A stretch of 64,000 nt of DNA, taken from NCBI GenBank assembly GCA_030686995.1, contig CM060709.1, positions 128,494,373 through 128,558,372 of the forward strand, in the 5' to 3' direction. This document shows, one piece after another, positions 11,001 through 22,511 of this stretch. How positions within the stretch are numbered: position 1 is the stretch's first letter; each line of letters opens with the position of its first letter. A program made the translations under genes and the position numbers. Origin of the DNA: Artemisia argyi. Lineage: Eukaryota > Streptophyta > Magnoliopsida > Asterales > Asteraceae. A model generated the notes under the pieces. The model made no database searches. It saw only the letters and a list, made by a program, of their open reading frames with translations, and was not told the origin of the DNA.

Positions 11001-11843
11001 GATAGCAGTCAACATGTATGTGGTCAGGGCAACAGGTGTTACCTCATTAGGGTCACGTAAGTAATTTGCCTTATGCAAGACATCAGGTTCAAAGCCGACA
11101 CTGTCAGGCTTGATATACTCAGACCCTAGTAGGTCATTCAGGGCACAGGAAATGAATCTAGGGTAAGACATGTGTTTTTGCCTAGACTTCCCACCCAATT
11201 TGCCTATGAGGTCCCTGAAGATAATTTCTCCAAGGTCAATCTTTTTACCCTCAATGAGACAGTACACTATCATTGATTGAGTAGTGTTTAGTTGCTCAGT
11301 TGAGGATTTATTCCCCCCAAGGACCTGAATTACAAATGTCATCAGGATCCTACAAGGGGCAGGGAACCATGTTTTGATGATGGGGGCTTTATTCAGTAGG
11401 GCCCCCGGAGTAACATCAGGATGATGTTTATCATAGGGCCCTAGTTCTAAGAGGAGTTGTTTAACTTCCTCTTCAGTAGGTGGGGCTACAAAAGTCTCAG
11501 TGTAGTCAAGGCCAGTGGCTTTGACAAAGGTTTTGTAGTCAAGAGTAAGGGACTTAGTCCCATTCTTCACTGAGAACTTGATTTTGGCCTCCTTTGGCGC
11601 ATCAGGGTTTTCAACCATCGCTGTGCACCAAAATTCCCTCAAGTAGTTATGATAGATGACTGAGGGGGTCTTTGTGAATGTGGTGGTGAGAAAACAGTTT
11701 TGTAGGAACTTCACCACATCCCTGTATTCAGGGAACCCTTCAGGGTAGGCAAAGTTCCCCACCACATTGTTTTTGGTGAGGTCTACACTTTCCATTTGGA
11801 ATTCCGCATTGGGTGCGTATTTTTTGACCTTTGAAGATGCCAT
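8006..11843 (-). pseudogene. Copia B accessory ORF downstream of pol (about 1280 codons, disabled)
   Basis: The ATG chosen is at 11843 (MASSKVKKY), because the longer open frame upstream has only TTG and is not conserved. Region 1 (about 11843-11000) is a globular domain with NNVVGNF, LREFWCTA, FVIQVLGGN, DLGEII and SYPRFISCAL. Region 2 (about 11000-10080) is rich in P, S, K, Q and T. Region 3 has EVFDMHTEQAVHYRNL and long helical stretches that look coiled-coil. Region 4 (8935-8006) has a basic KRKRK cluster near 8351-8365 and ends with FADFGITELDEL, FVNNAV and RGLCFTDEYG. The whole length is homologous to 22512-26094 in Copia A. It is broken by one frameshift (between about 10620 and 10320) and several stops. 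It occupies the env-like position of Sireviruses, but I see no signal peptide or membrane helix. Its function is unknown. Confidence 0.75.
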
Positions 11844-12470
11844 TTTAATTTGATAAAAAGGTCTGGTTTTGAATAAAGAAAAAGCACACACAGATTTTGA
11901 AAGCAAGAGTTCTTGAAATAATTTTGCAAGAGTTTTGTTAAGATTTTTAGAGCGTGTGTGTGTTCTTCTTTGTGGGGGTATTTATAGGGTGGGAATTAGG
12001 GTAGTGATATTGCGGATACCAAAGGTTTAAATTATTCAACCGAAGCGGGATAATAATATTGGTTTGAAATCCGCATTTAATATCACGATTCCCATTACCC
12101 CTATTTTCTCTCACATCATGGGTGAACAGTTGTGAGGCTCTGCAAATAATGCACTTTTGCAGAGAAAAAATCATCACAACTTTTGTGTGTGGGGAAGCAT
12201 TTAATGCTCAGTGGTGTTTGGTGAGAGGAATGTGGGGGCCCAAGGAGTAGATGCCAGTTGTGTAAGTGACATATATTCCTATATTTAATAGGATTCAGTT
12301 ACCTACTTGGGACATTAACTAACTAAGTACTTAGAGCATTTAGTTAGGGTATTCAATGCCATTTTTCATCCTGAGCCCCCTGAATGAATTTTCATTCGAA
12401 AAAAAATGAGTTTTCAGGAAGGGTGTGATCAGGGACCTAGAGAATTTACATTAGGTTGGAACGCTTTTGA
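11844..12470 (-). promoter_or_regulatory. Copia B pol-accessory intergenic region with internal promoter
   Basis: The 627-bp non-coding spacer aligns by eye with 21686-22511 of Copia A. Shared blocks are a palindrome plus G5 (12376-12397), a TATAGGAATATATGTC block, TGCAAAAGTGCAT, and CCTATAAATACCCC with the TATA box at 11979-11986. The TATA box lies about 140 bp upstream of the accessory ATG. Independent transcription of the accessory ORF is the inferred role. Confidence 0.6.
11979..11986 (-). promoter_or_regulatory. Internal TATA box before Copia B accessory ORF
   Basis: TATAAATA on the - strand, in CACCCTATAAATACCCC, matched by CACCCTCTATAAATACCCC at the same relative position in Copia A. 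Both are followed by an ACACACAC-containing leader. Confidence 0.6.
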
Positions 12471-15400
12471 TCAGTTTCCTGATTCTATGTCCAACATGCC
12501 CAATTCAGCTTTCAATCTTGTGAAAGTGGGTTCATCCAAAGGTTTTGTGAATATATCAGCTAGCTGATATTCAGTGGGGATGAAATGTAGTTCAATTTCT
12601 CCATTAGTAATGTGGTCCCTGATGAAGTGGTATCTGATGTCAATGTGTTTGGTTCTTTGATGAAGTACTGGATTGTTTGAGATGGCTATGGCACTTGTAT
12701 TATCACAAAAGATAGGTACCATCTTATACTGAATGCCATAGTCACTCAGTTGGCTCTTCATCCATAGTACATTTGCACAACATCCTACAGCAGCCATATA
12801 TTCAGCTTCAGCTGAGGACATGGCCATTGACTGTTGTTTCTTTGTACTCCAACACACAAGTTTACCACCAAGAAATTGGCAGGATCCTGAAGTACTTTTC
12901 CTATCCATATTACATCCTGCATAGTCAGAGTCAGTGTACCCTTTGAGATCAAATCCTGAACATTTTGGGTAATACAAACCAAGGTTTGGAGTACCCTTCA
13001 GGTACCTGATGATTCTCTTGACAGCAGTGAGATGTGATTCTTTAGGGTCAGCCTGGTATCTTGCACACAGGCAGACTGAGAATTGGATATCAGGCCTTGA
13101 GGCAAGTAAGTACATCAGGGAGCCAATCATTCCTCTGTATTGGGTTTGATTCACTGATTTTCCAGTGAGATCAGGCCCAAGGTTGTTTGGAGGAACCATG
13201 GGAGTCTTTACTGAGGAGCAGTCAGTGAGCTCATACTTCTTTAGTAGGTTCCTGAGGTATTTTTCTTGGCAAACGGATATTCCTTTTTCAGTTTGTTTAA
13301 TTTGGAGTCCAAGAAAGTATGTGAGTTCACCCATCATGCTCATTTCAAACTTTGTAGTCATCAGTTTCTCAAACTGTTTGCAAAGTTTGTAACTTGTTGA
13401 GCCAAAGATGATGTCATCAACATATACTTGGACAAGAATGACATCACTCTTTGTTCTGTAGATGAACAGTGTGTTGTCAATCTTTCCTCTGACAAACTTG
13501 TTTTGGATCAGGAAGGCTGAAAGAGTTTCATACCATGCCCTGGGTGCTTGTTTCAGTCCATAAAGGGCTTTGTTAAGCTTGTAGACATGATTGGGGTATT
13601 CACTACTTTCGAAACTAGGAGGCTGTTGCACATAAACATCTTCTTTGATGTTACCTTTCAGGAATGCACTTTTAACATCCATTTGGTAAACTTTAAAGTT
13701 CATGTAAGTTGCATAGGCAAGGAAGATCCTGATGGCTTCCATTCTAGCAACAGGTGCAAAGGTTTCCTCATAGTCTATACCTTCCTATTGATTATAACCT
13801 TTGGCAACCAGTCTTGCTTTGTTTTTGATGACTGTGCCATTCTCATCGGTTTTATTTTTAAAGACCCATTTCATACCAATGATTAAAACACCCTGGGGGC
13901 ATTCAACAAGGGTCATGACATCATTTCTGTCAAATTGTTCCAATTCATCTCTCATGGCCTGAACCCAACTTTCATAAGTCAAGGCTTCCTTGACATTTTT
14001 AGGCTCAATTTCTGAGAGATAGTCAGCATAAAGACATATATTGGCTGTGGCGGCCTTGAGTTTAGCATCCTTGCTTCTTGTGAGCATGCCTTCAGTGGGT
14101 TCACCAATGATGTTCACAAGCTTAATAATTTTGGATCTAGTCCAGCTATCCTGAGGTTTGGGATAGGAATTTGAGCTTGAAAGAGCCTGATTAGGTTCAT
14201 ACTCAGGAACATGAGGTGAGTCATCACTATGCTTCAGTGACATTTGTAGGAACAATTTGCTCTGAGGGTTCCTGAACAATTTGTTCAGTGGTTTCAGTCT
14301 CATTTGAGACATGCTGAGTTTCAATGAACTCACTGATAGGTGGTTGGGGTAGGTTGTGAGGGATGATGTAATAGGAGATGTCAGCATCAGCTTGGTATTG
14401 GGTTGAGGGATTGTTCTCAGGATGATACTCATCAGGAGGATACCTTGATGAGTCATCAATACCAATTTCTTCTACTGAGGAATTTGAGAACCTGATAGAT
14501 TTAGTGCTCTCATCAACAGTTATGTGATAAGTTTCCTCAGTTTGTTGTCTTCTTGTGTTGAACACCCTGAAGGCTTTAGAAACTAGGGAATATCCCAGGA
14601 AGTATCCATCATCAGCTTTGGCATCAAACTTACCCAAGTGATCCTTGTGATTATGTATAAACACATGACACTCAAATACATGAAAGTAGCTGATGTCAGG
14701 AATCTTTCCTTTGAATATCTCATAAGGAGTCTTATTGTGTCTTTTCACAATGATTGACCTATTTTGAGTGTAGCAGGCTGTTTTAACTGCCTCAGTCCAA
14801 AAATGTTTTGAGAGGACTGAGCCATTTAACATTGTTCTTGCTGCCTCAATGAGTGTTCTATTTCTCCTTTCAGCTACTCCATTTTGTTCAGGAATATAGG
14901 GAGAAGTGAAATTTTGAGAAATTCCTTTCTCATTCCAAAAACACTCAAGGTCTCGGTTTTTGAATTCAGTGCCATTGTCGGTCCTGATCTGTTTAACTTT
15001 GACATCATTTTGATTTTCAATGTTCCTGACAAATGACATGATGGTTTCAGCTGCCTGACTCTTTTTGGTCAGGAAGTAAACCCAAGTATATCTTGAATAT
15101 TCATCCACTATGACCAGAGTATACTTCTCATGGTGAATGGACATTGGACTGACAAGTCCAAAAAGGTCCATATGAAGAAGATGTAGGCAGCTTTTGATGG
15201 AAAAGGTTTGTTTGGTTTTGAATGATGCCCTGTGGTGTTTTCCTTTTTCACAAGCAGAACAAGGCTTGTCTTTGGTATACACCAGGGATGGAAGACCCAG
15301 AACTTTGTTCTGTTTGGCCAGGTTGTTGATGCTCTTGAAGTTGAGATGAGAGAGTCTCCTATGCCATAGCCAGTTGATTGTCTCACTTGCCTTTGAGAAT

Positions 15401-15783
15401 AGACAAGTCCCATTCTGAGTCAGGAATGACATGTCAAGGACATATACATCATCCCTCCTAGGGGCAATCAACACAACTTCCTTATTGGCATTAAAGATGG
15501 TCCCTCTCTTGTCATCAAACTGAACTATGTATTTGGCATCACATAGTTGGGAAACACTTATCAGGTTGTACTTGAGACCATTAACATAAGCTATTCTTGT
15601 AAAAACTATACCATTGCAGTTTACTGAATCATAACCTTCAGTGGGAGCTAATGAGTTATCACCAAATACTACTTTGGGTCCTGGTTCTTCCACATATTTG
15701 TGCAGAAAACTTTTCACACCAGTCATACTTCTGGAGCATCCACTGTCTAGATGCCAAGTAGGATCCTTGATGTGTTTCTGCAC
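12471..15783 (-). pseudogene. Copia B pol: protease, integrase, RT, RNase H
   Basis: Reading right to left: protease WHLDSGCSRSMTG, HRRLSHLNF, CSACEKGKHH, integrase HMDLFG...IRTDNGTE...PEQNGVAERRNR (D, D, E intact), [13 protein letters not shown] and [11 protein letters not shown] (near 13415), and RNase H ending ADIFTKPL near the stop at 12471. Defects are a frameshift near 14240 and a TAG at about 13783-13785 where Copia A has a Gln codon. The protease frame is the same as the zinc-finger frame but follows an in-frame TAA (about 15797-15799). This gene supplies the sense-antisense homology to Copia A pol discussed under findings. Confidence 0.92.
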
Positions 15784-15796
15784 AAACAGTAAACTG

Positions 15797-16320
15797 GGTT
15801 AGTTTTTCTTGTTGACCCACTTTCTAGTGGGCTTAGTCCTCAGGGACTTTTTGAACTCAGTTAATGAATCATGGTCTGAAGTTATGTGACCTGAGCTTCC
15901 ACATGTTTTACATTTTGTGGAGGTTGATGCCTCAGGTGATTGAGAAGTGTTGGTCTGGTTTTTCCTTCTGGACTGAATAACTTTTTCATGCCCCCTGGTT
16001 TCATGGGAGGGATCTCCACAGATGTTACAACAATTTTTCATCATACAATCATCAGGAAGATGATCATTGAAACCACAGTGAGGACATGGCGAGAAAGGCT
16101 TAGCCTTCAGTCTTTGTTTGGAAGGTGTGGCATACTGATAGCCTTGGTTTTTGTATAGACCTCTTGCTTTTAAAGAAGCAGTGTGGGGGATGTGATCACA
16201 AGTTCTGTGGTCCTCTTGTTTGCATATCATACAAAACAGGACTCTGTAGCATTTATCAGTGCTGTGATTTGGTTAATTGCACAGTTCATATCTCCCTGAG
16301 GGTCTGGGTGTGATTTTTGG
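15797..16320 (-). pseudogene. Copia B zinc-finger array
   Basis: Homologous to 4943-5719. Clusters are CMICKQEDHRTCDH, CPHCGFNDHLPDDC, CNICGDPSHETRGH and CKTCGSSGHITSDH, with a degraded first unit near 16290. CCHC and CCHH spacings alternate. The array precedes the protease and ends KWVNKKN followed by TAA. It is probably the C-terminal nucleic-acid-binding part of an extended Gag. Confidence 0.75.
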
Positions 16321-18567
16321 TTTGGAAGAACTTGAGGATACTGAGGGCTTAGTAGATTTTGAGTCAGAGGTTTTCTCAGTAGACTCAATTTTCTCACTCA
16401 GCATCCTGACAAGTTCAGCAAGCTGATCAACCTTTGACTCAGTGCTTTCATGCTTCACTTCAGTGTGAACTGAAGGTTTTTGGTGTTCAGTGGGTGCAGT
16501 GGTAGGTCTTTTAAGTATAGTCTTTCCTAAACCTGATTTCTCTTTGGGAGAATGTGGTTGATAGACTAATGGTGCAAGGTCAGAATTGGGTTCAGCTCCC
16601 TGAAGATGTTTCAGTGGAGGGAGTGGTGAATCAGACTTAGACTCAGTGATGGACTTAGTAGGACTAAGTTCATCAGTGACTCCTAGCAGCTCCTTGATAG
16701 CCTGACTTTCAGGCTCCAGGATTCTTCCAGTATTAAAATTTGGCATTTTACTGTCAGGATTGTTTCTTTCAATCCAATCACTAGGTTTAGGAGCAAGTTC
16801 TTTGCTAGAGAATATGTTAGTTGACAGAAAGTTGTTGAATGACTACTCTCCCCAGAAACTTCAGTGAGTTGATCATCACCCAAACCAGCCTTTTTGGAGC
16901 TGGGTGTGAGACTCAGTGTTTCATAAAGTTTGGGGTTTTTCTGAGTCCATTTCCAAATAATTTCCTTTTCTTTCTTAAGTTCTTCCTGAAGAGCTTGATT
17001 TTGTTTTACTAGTTCAGAGTTTTGAATTTGAAGTGTAACACTTTCAAGCTTGGCTTGTTTTAGAGCAAGTAGTTCATCTCTACTATGATTTAATTCAAAA
17101 CTCAGTTTATTAAATTTTGAAAACAAGTTAAGTCTTTGGTCTTCAACATACTTAAGATCAACATTAATATAATCTAAGTAAGATTTCCAATCATCATCAT
17201 CATCCATAGAAAGTAAAAGGTTTACCTTCCTCATAGTGATGTTAACCCAATCACCATTTCTTGCATGACTCTTCCCCACAGCAAGCTTGTTGTCATCTGA
17301 TAAGGCCATCAGGGCACTGATGTGAACTTCATCATCATCAGAGGATACATCAACCTCCTCCCAGTCATATGTTTCAGCAACAAGCCCTTTGTTCTTGGCT
17401 TGAGAAGGCTTTGGAGCCTGAGGAGGCTGAGAGACTGTTGAGGATGATTCAAGAAGGGAAAGTTTAGCTTTTGCCTTTCTGTACTTGGCTTCAAAGTCAA
17501 TTTGAGGGACTTTTTCAAATCTTTGACTAGACTGAAGCATTTTTGGTTGAAATTTGCTGGGGCCTGAAAAAGAGTTATTTCCTGAAAATTTGAAAGATGG
17601 ATCTGAGGTTGTTTTTGAAAAACAATCTTTAGCAAAATGGCCCATTTTGCCACATTTAAAGCATTCAGTGTTATCATTTGCTTTTGAAGGGAATTTGTTT
17701 TTCTTAAAAAAACCTTTTTGAATTAGCAAGGAGTGATCTTTCATGAAATTCAATTTGAAGATCATTTAGGTACTCCTCACTGGTTCTTTGGTCAACCTCA
17801 TCATCAGATCCATCCTGAAAATCCTGCACAACACCTTTTGAATAGAAAGCAGTTGATATGGGTGAAATTGTCAAGGCCTTTTTGGTCTCCTGAGCTTTAC
17901 CAGGGTATCTCATGGTGATAAGATTGCCTACATAGACAAACTTCCCATAGATGGCAGGGAGCTCAAGGTTCTGAATGTGGTTTGCATTTCTCAATCCCTG
18001 CGAGAAGTTTAACCACTTCTCAGGGAAACTATTGACAAAACCAACATTAATCTCATGTTTTGACAGTATAACACCATCATTGGTCAGCTCATTCAGGAGG
18101 GTCTTATACCGAGTATAAGTCTCAGAGAGACTTTCAGAATCCTTGGCCCTGAAGGTATTGAATTCAAGCTTCAGGTCCATGATTCTATTTTCTTTGGTAT
18201 CAGAAGGCCCTTCATAGCTATGAACCAGGTCAGTCCATGTCTGCTGGGCAGTGGGACAGTTGATCACTGATTCCATTATATCATCAGGAAGGTATGATAT
18301 AATGATGCTTTTCAGGCGTTGGTCTTGATTGACCACCCTCCTTTCATCTGGGGTCCACTAAGCTTCAGGTTTAATTAAACCTTGGGCAGTTGTTGGGACA
18401 TATAGACCATCATTACTCAACTTAATGTAATATGGTTCCATCCCAGTTAAGTAGCAAATCATTCGCTTTTTCCACTTATTAAATTTGCCAACTTCTAGTC
18501 GAGGGGCAGTTGCTGAATAACTTCCACCCTTTTTGTCGAAAAGTTAGGGAACATCTATGTCAGTCAT
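16321..18567 (-). pseudogene. Copia B gag
   Basis: The ATG is at 18567 (MTDIDVP), 80 bases inside the LTR boundary, and matches the start chosen for Copia A. Two stops lie early: a TAA soon after the start and a stop near 18358, in line with GLIKPEA. The capsid homology is the same as in Copia A. A frameshift near 17720 is followed by the knuckle CFKCGKMGHFAKDC (near 17640), a helical QNQALQEELKKEKE region and a Ser/Lys-rich linker. Product role: virus-like particle shell and RNA packaging, known for the family. It is not intact here. Confidence 0.85.
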
Positions 18568-18632
18568 AGTGGGATCTTGATTTTAAAAACTTGAGCACTC
18601 TTAAGTTTTGAAAACAGGTTTTACAAATCAGA

Positions 18633-18645
18633 GGCTCTGATACCA
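18633..18645 (-). other. Primer-binding site, tRNA-Met type (Copia B)
   Basis: GGCTCTGATACCA on the + strand is the reverse complement of TGGTATCAGAGCC, two bases from the LTR edge. It fixes the direction of the element. Confidence 0.9.
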
Positions 18646-18647
18646 CT

Positions 18648-19536
18648 TGTTGGTCCCTTTTACTTGGTTAACTATAACTACAAAGCTAAAGTAACCAAGT
18701 TATATGACTTTGAACAAAGATGTATAAAATGATTAACAATAAAGTAACGTAGATATAAGAGACAATATTTTTCAACGTTTAATTCTTTATTAGAAGTTAA
18801 TCAAAAAGAATCGTACACAAGTATTTGCGGAATAACACTTGGGATTGAAAACGACAAGTATGGTATTGACTCCTCACTAAACTCAAACAATGTTGAGTGA
18901 CAACTTTCAGGACCTACTGAGCTATCTCAGGGGTTATGTTGTTCTTTGGAGGAGTAAAAGTGGTTTGTGAATGCTTTGCATTAATTGCACAAACTTGTCA
19001 ACTTTTACTCCTCTCTTATGCTACCTATTTATACACAAATGTGAACAACCGTATTATACAATGGACCTAAGTGTTCCTCAATAAAATCTTGATAGATTTT
19101 ATTCTCTGGCAAGGGAAGCTTCTTTGGGTTAAGTCCAAAAGGTACTTTCTGATGACAGCCTGGTTTTAACCATTTGAGGAAAGTTTGACCTTAAAGTGAT
19201 AAAGCACTTTAGTGAAACAGATCAAACTTTCCCGCCGAGTCCTGCTAAAACTTTAGTCTTCTAGTCATCAGTCTTCAGTACCATGAAGTTTTTGAGGAGT
19301 CTTGAGGTTCAGTGAGTTATTGTCATCCTCACTGAACCCATCACCTTCTTCTTGGCTTAGATCATACTTCACTGAGTTCCGCCTCACTGAATGGAGAACC
19401 TTTCTTCTTAGGCTCGGTCTAAGCATCCTGAAGGTGGTTCACTAAGTTACTGTTCACTCAGTGACTTATTTATACTTAGGTTATTTTACGTTCAAATCCT
19501 TGTTAGAAGAAGATTGGGGAATTCAGTGACCCAACA
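18648..19536 (-). repeat. Copia B 5' LTR
   Basis: 889 bp. It starts TGTTGGTCCC and ends CCAACA on the + strand. TATA box at 19026-19033 (TATTTATA on +) and the same TCACTGA cluster as the left copy. Confidence 0.95.
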
Positions 19537-19541
19537 CTAGG

Positions 19542-21685
19542 GTACTCCCTTGTCTCAAAAGCCTTTAGGGTATTCAACACCAGGAGACAACAGACTGAGG
19601 AAACCTTCCATGTCACTTTTGATGAGAGTACTGAAGCTGTTAGATTCTCAAGTTCCACTGTGGAAGAAATTGGTATTGATAACTCATCAAGATATCCTCC
19701 TGATGTGTTTCATCCTGAGAATAATCTTTCCACACAATATCAAGCAGATGCTGATGTCTCTTTCTACATCAATCCACACAACCTACCTCAACCCACCATG
19801 AGTGAGTTCATTGAAACTCAACCAGTCCCCAATGAAACCACCACCAGTGAACCTATAGTCCAGGATACCACAACACAAGTTAATCATACTGAGGTTGTTG
19901 AAAATCTCAATCTTGAAGCACCTCAGGCACCCACATCCGAACCCACTCCAAGTATACATCAGGCCTCTACAAGTTCCAATTCCTATCCTAGACCTCAGGA
20001 TAGCTGGACCAAGTCCAAAACAATCGAACTTGTTGACATCATTGGTGAACCTTCAGAAGTCATGCTTACAAGGAGCATGGCTGCCAAACTCAAGGCGGCT
20101 TCAGCCAATGTATGCCTCTATGTTGACTTTATCTCAGAAATAGAACCTAAAAATGTGAAAGAAGCTTTTAAATATGAGATTTGGGGTTCAGGCCATGAGA
20201 GATGAGTTAGAACAATTTGATAGAAATGATGTCATAACCTTAGTTGAATGTCCTCAGGGAGTGTTTATCATAGGAATGAAATGGGTCTTCAAAATCAAGA
20301 CAGATGAGTCAGAAACTATAGTAAAAAACAAAGCTAGACTTGTTGCAAAAGGATATAATCAACAAGAAGGTATTGACTATGAGGAAACCTTTGCACCTGT
20401 TGCAAGAATGGAAGCCATCAGGATCTTTCTTGCATATGCAACATACATGAACTTTAAAGTTTACCAAATGGATGTAAAGAGTGCATTCCTAAATGGTACC
20501 ATTAAAGAAGATGTATATGTGCAACAACCACCTGGCTTTGAAAGCACTGAGTTTCCCAACCATGTCTACAAGCTTAACAAAGCTCTTTATGGACTAAAAC
20601 AAGCTCCCAAGGCATGGTATGAAACTCTTTCAGCCTTCCTGATACAAAATAAGTTTGTCAGAGGCAAAATTGACAATACATTGTTCACCTATAGGACAAA
20701 CGAGGATGTGATTCTAGTCCAAGTATATGTGGATGACATCATATTTGGCTCAACAAGTTACAAACTTTGTAAACAGTTTGAAAAATTGATGACAAAGAAA
20801 TTTGAAATGGGTATGATGGGAGAACTCACTTATTTTCTTGGACTACAAATCAAACAAACTGAGAAAGGAATTTCCATCAGTCAAGAAAAGTATACTAGGT
20901 ACCTGCTCAAAAATATGACCTCAGTGACTGTGCCTCAGTAAAAACCCCAATGGTACCTCCCAACAATTTAGGACCTGACCTTGCTGGAAAACCAGTTAAT
21001 CTTACTCTTTACAGAGGTATGATTAGGTCACTGATGTATCCTCTTGCCTCAAGACCGGATATTCAATTCTCAGTGTGCTTATGTGCAAGATATCAGTCTG
21101 AACCAAAGGAATCTCATCTCACTGCTGTCTAAAGGATACTGAGATATCTTAAAGGCACTTCCAGTCTTGGACTCTACTATCCCAAATGTTCAGGGTTTGA
21201 TCACAAAGGTTACTCAGACTCTGATTATGCTGGATGCAACATGGATAGGAAGAGTACTTCAGGGTCCTGCCAATTTCTTGGAAGGAAAGCTAGTCTGTTG
21301 GAGTGCTAAAAAGCAACAATCTATTGTAATGTCCTCAACAGAAGCTGAATATGTTGCTACTGATGGCTGTTGTGCAAATGTGTTATGGATGAAAAGTCAA
21401 CTCAGTAACTATAGTATTCATTACAAAATGGTACCCATCTTTTGTGATAACACAAGTGCAATTGCCATATCAAACAACCCAGTGCTTCATCAAAGAACAA
21501 AACACATTGATATCAGATATCATTTTATCAGGGATCACATCATGAAAGGTGATATTGAATTACACTTCATTCCCACTGAGTATCAGCTAGCTGATATCTT
21601 CACTAAACCTTTGGATGAACCTACTTTCACCAGGCTGAAAGCAGAACTAGGCATGTTAGATATTGATAATCAGATCACTGATTGA
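19542..21685 (+). pseudogene. Copia A pol, RT and RNase H part
   Basis: Continues the frame broken at 6923 (YFLG then YSLVSKAF). The linker contains EEIGIDNSSRYPPD. RT has [19 protein letters not shown] and [11 protein letters not shown]. RNase H has DRKSTSGSCQF and ends ADIFTKPLDEPTF. Defects compared with Copia B are an extra G near 20180, an indel near 20910, a Lys-to-stop change (TAA, about 21130) and an extra A near 21285. The YVDD active site itself is intact. Confidence 0.92.
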
Positions 21686-22511
21686 AGTATCTTACATGGT
21701 GTATATTCTTATCCCCTGATAATCAACCTTCCTCAGTAAAACCCTTCAACATCACCAAAATCACTCACAAGGCGCTTCTCACCTTGTGATTGTAACTCAC
21801 TGGTCTCCTTACCCGAAATAATTCACACTGAATGAATTCTCATTCAGGGGGCTCAGGACATTATACTGATGCAATTCAATGCATAACTAAAAATGCTTGA
21901 AGTATCTAGTTAGTAAATGTCCTAGGTTGGTAACTGAATTTTCTATTTAATATAGGAATATATGTCTCTGCCTTACTGGCATCCATACCTGAGCCCCCAC
22001 TTACACATCAACATCCCACTTGGCATTTAATGCCTTAATCCTTTGATATTTTTGTGACATCATGTCTGCAAAAGTGCATATCTTCCAGACTCTTTGCACT
22101 GTTTACCTCGACAGTTGCGAAAAACTTGGGTATGTGGAGTGGTGGCATTTAATGCGAATCCAAAAATGGTTCTTCATTTAGATTTTCAAAATTTTAGACC
22201 AATGGTATTCCTCACCCTCTATAAATACCCCTTTCCAAAATCACAAAACACACACACAAAATTTCTTAAAGAAACTCTGCAAAAATTTCTCAATTGCAAA
22301 GCTGTGTGTAATCTTTTCAAAAACAAAAAGTATTTTCAAAACATCTTTCCTTGGTTAAGAAATTTGCAACAAGAAATCCTTCCTGTTTGCAAACATCTTG
22401 ATAACAATATCACACGTTTCACAACAGAAAACAAGTTAGACTTAACTTGTGAATCATCTGGGCTGTGATATTCTGCCATAAAACTTTCAAAACCTTTTCC
22501 TGACCTAAAAA
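21686..22511 (+). promoter_or_regulatory. Copia A pol-accessory intergenic region with internal promoter
   Basis: 826 bp with no ORF. It contains a perfect palindrome-like hairpin CTGAATGAATTCTCATTCAG followed by GGGGG (21828-21851), a TATAGGAATATATGTC block near 21952-21967, TGCAAAAGTGCAT near 22067, and a TATA box at 22220-22227 about 285 bp before the accessory ATG. All four occur in the same order in Copia B. Confidence 0.6.
22220..22227 (+). promoter_or_regulatory. Internal TATA box before Copia A accessory ORF
   Basis: TATAAATA within CACCCTCTATAAATACCCC, followed by a CA-rich leader (CACAAAACACACACAC). It is conserved with Copia B. Confidence 0.6.

Larger units (their letters stand above)
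6924..19536 (-). mobile_element. Copia B: complete but disabled Ty1-copia element, antisense inside Copia A
   Basis: 889-bp LTRs at 6924-7812 and 18648-19536, TSD CTAGG, PBS beside the right LTR and PPT beside the left LTR, so it is transcribed from right to left. Its LTR ends, U3 motifs, gag, zinc-finger array, pol and accessory ORF are all close homologues of Copia A. The two are related families or subfamilies, one inserted into the other in opposite orientation. Coding regions carry a few nonsense codons and frameshifts but are better preserved than those of Copia A. Confidence 0.94.
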
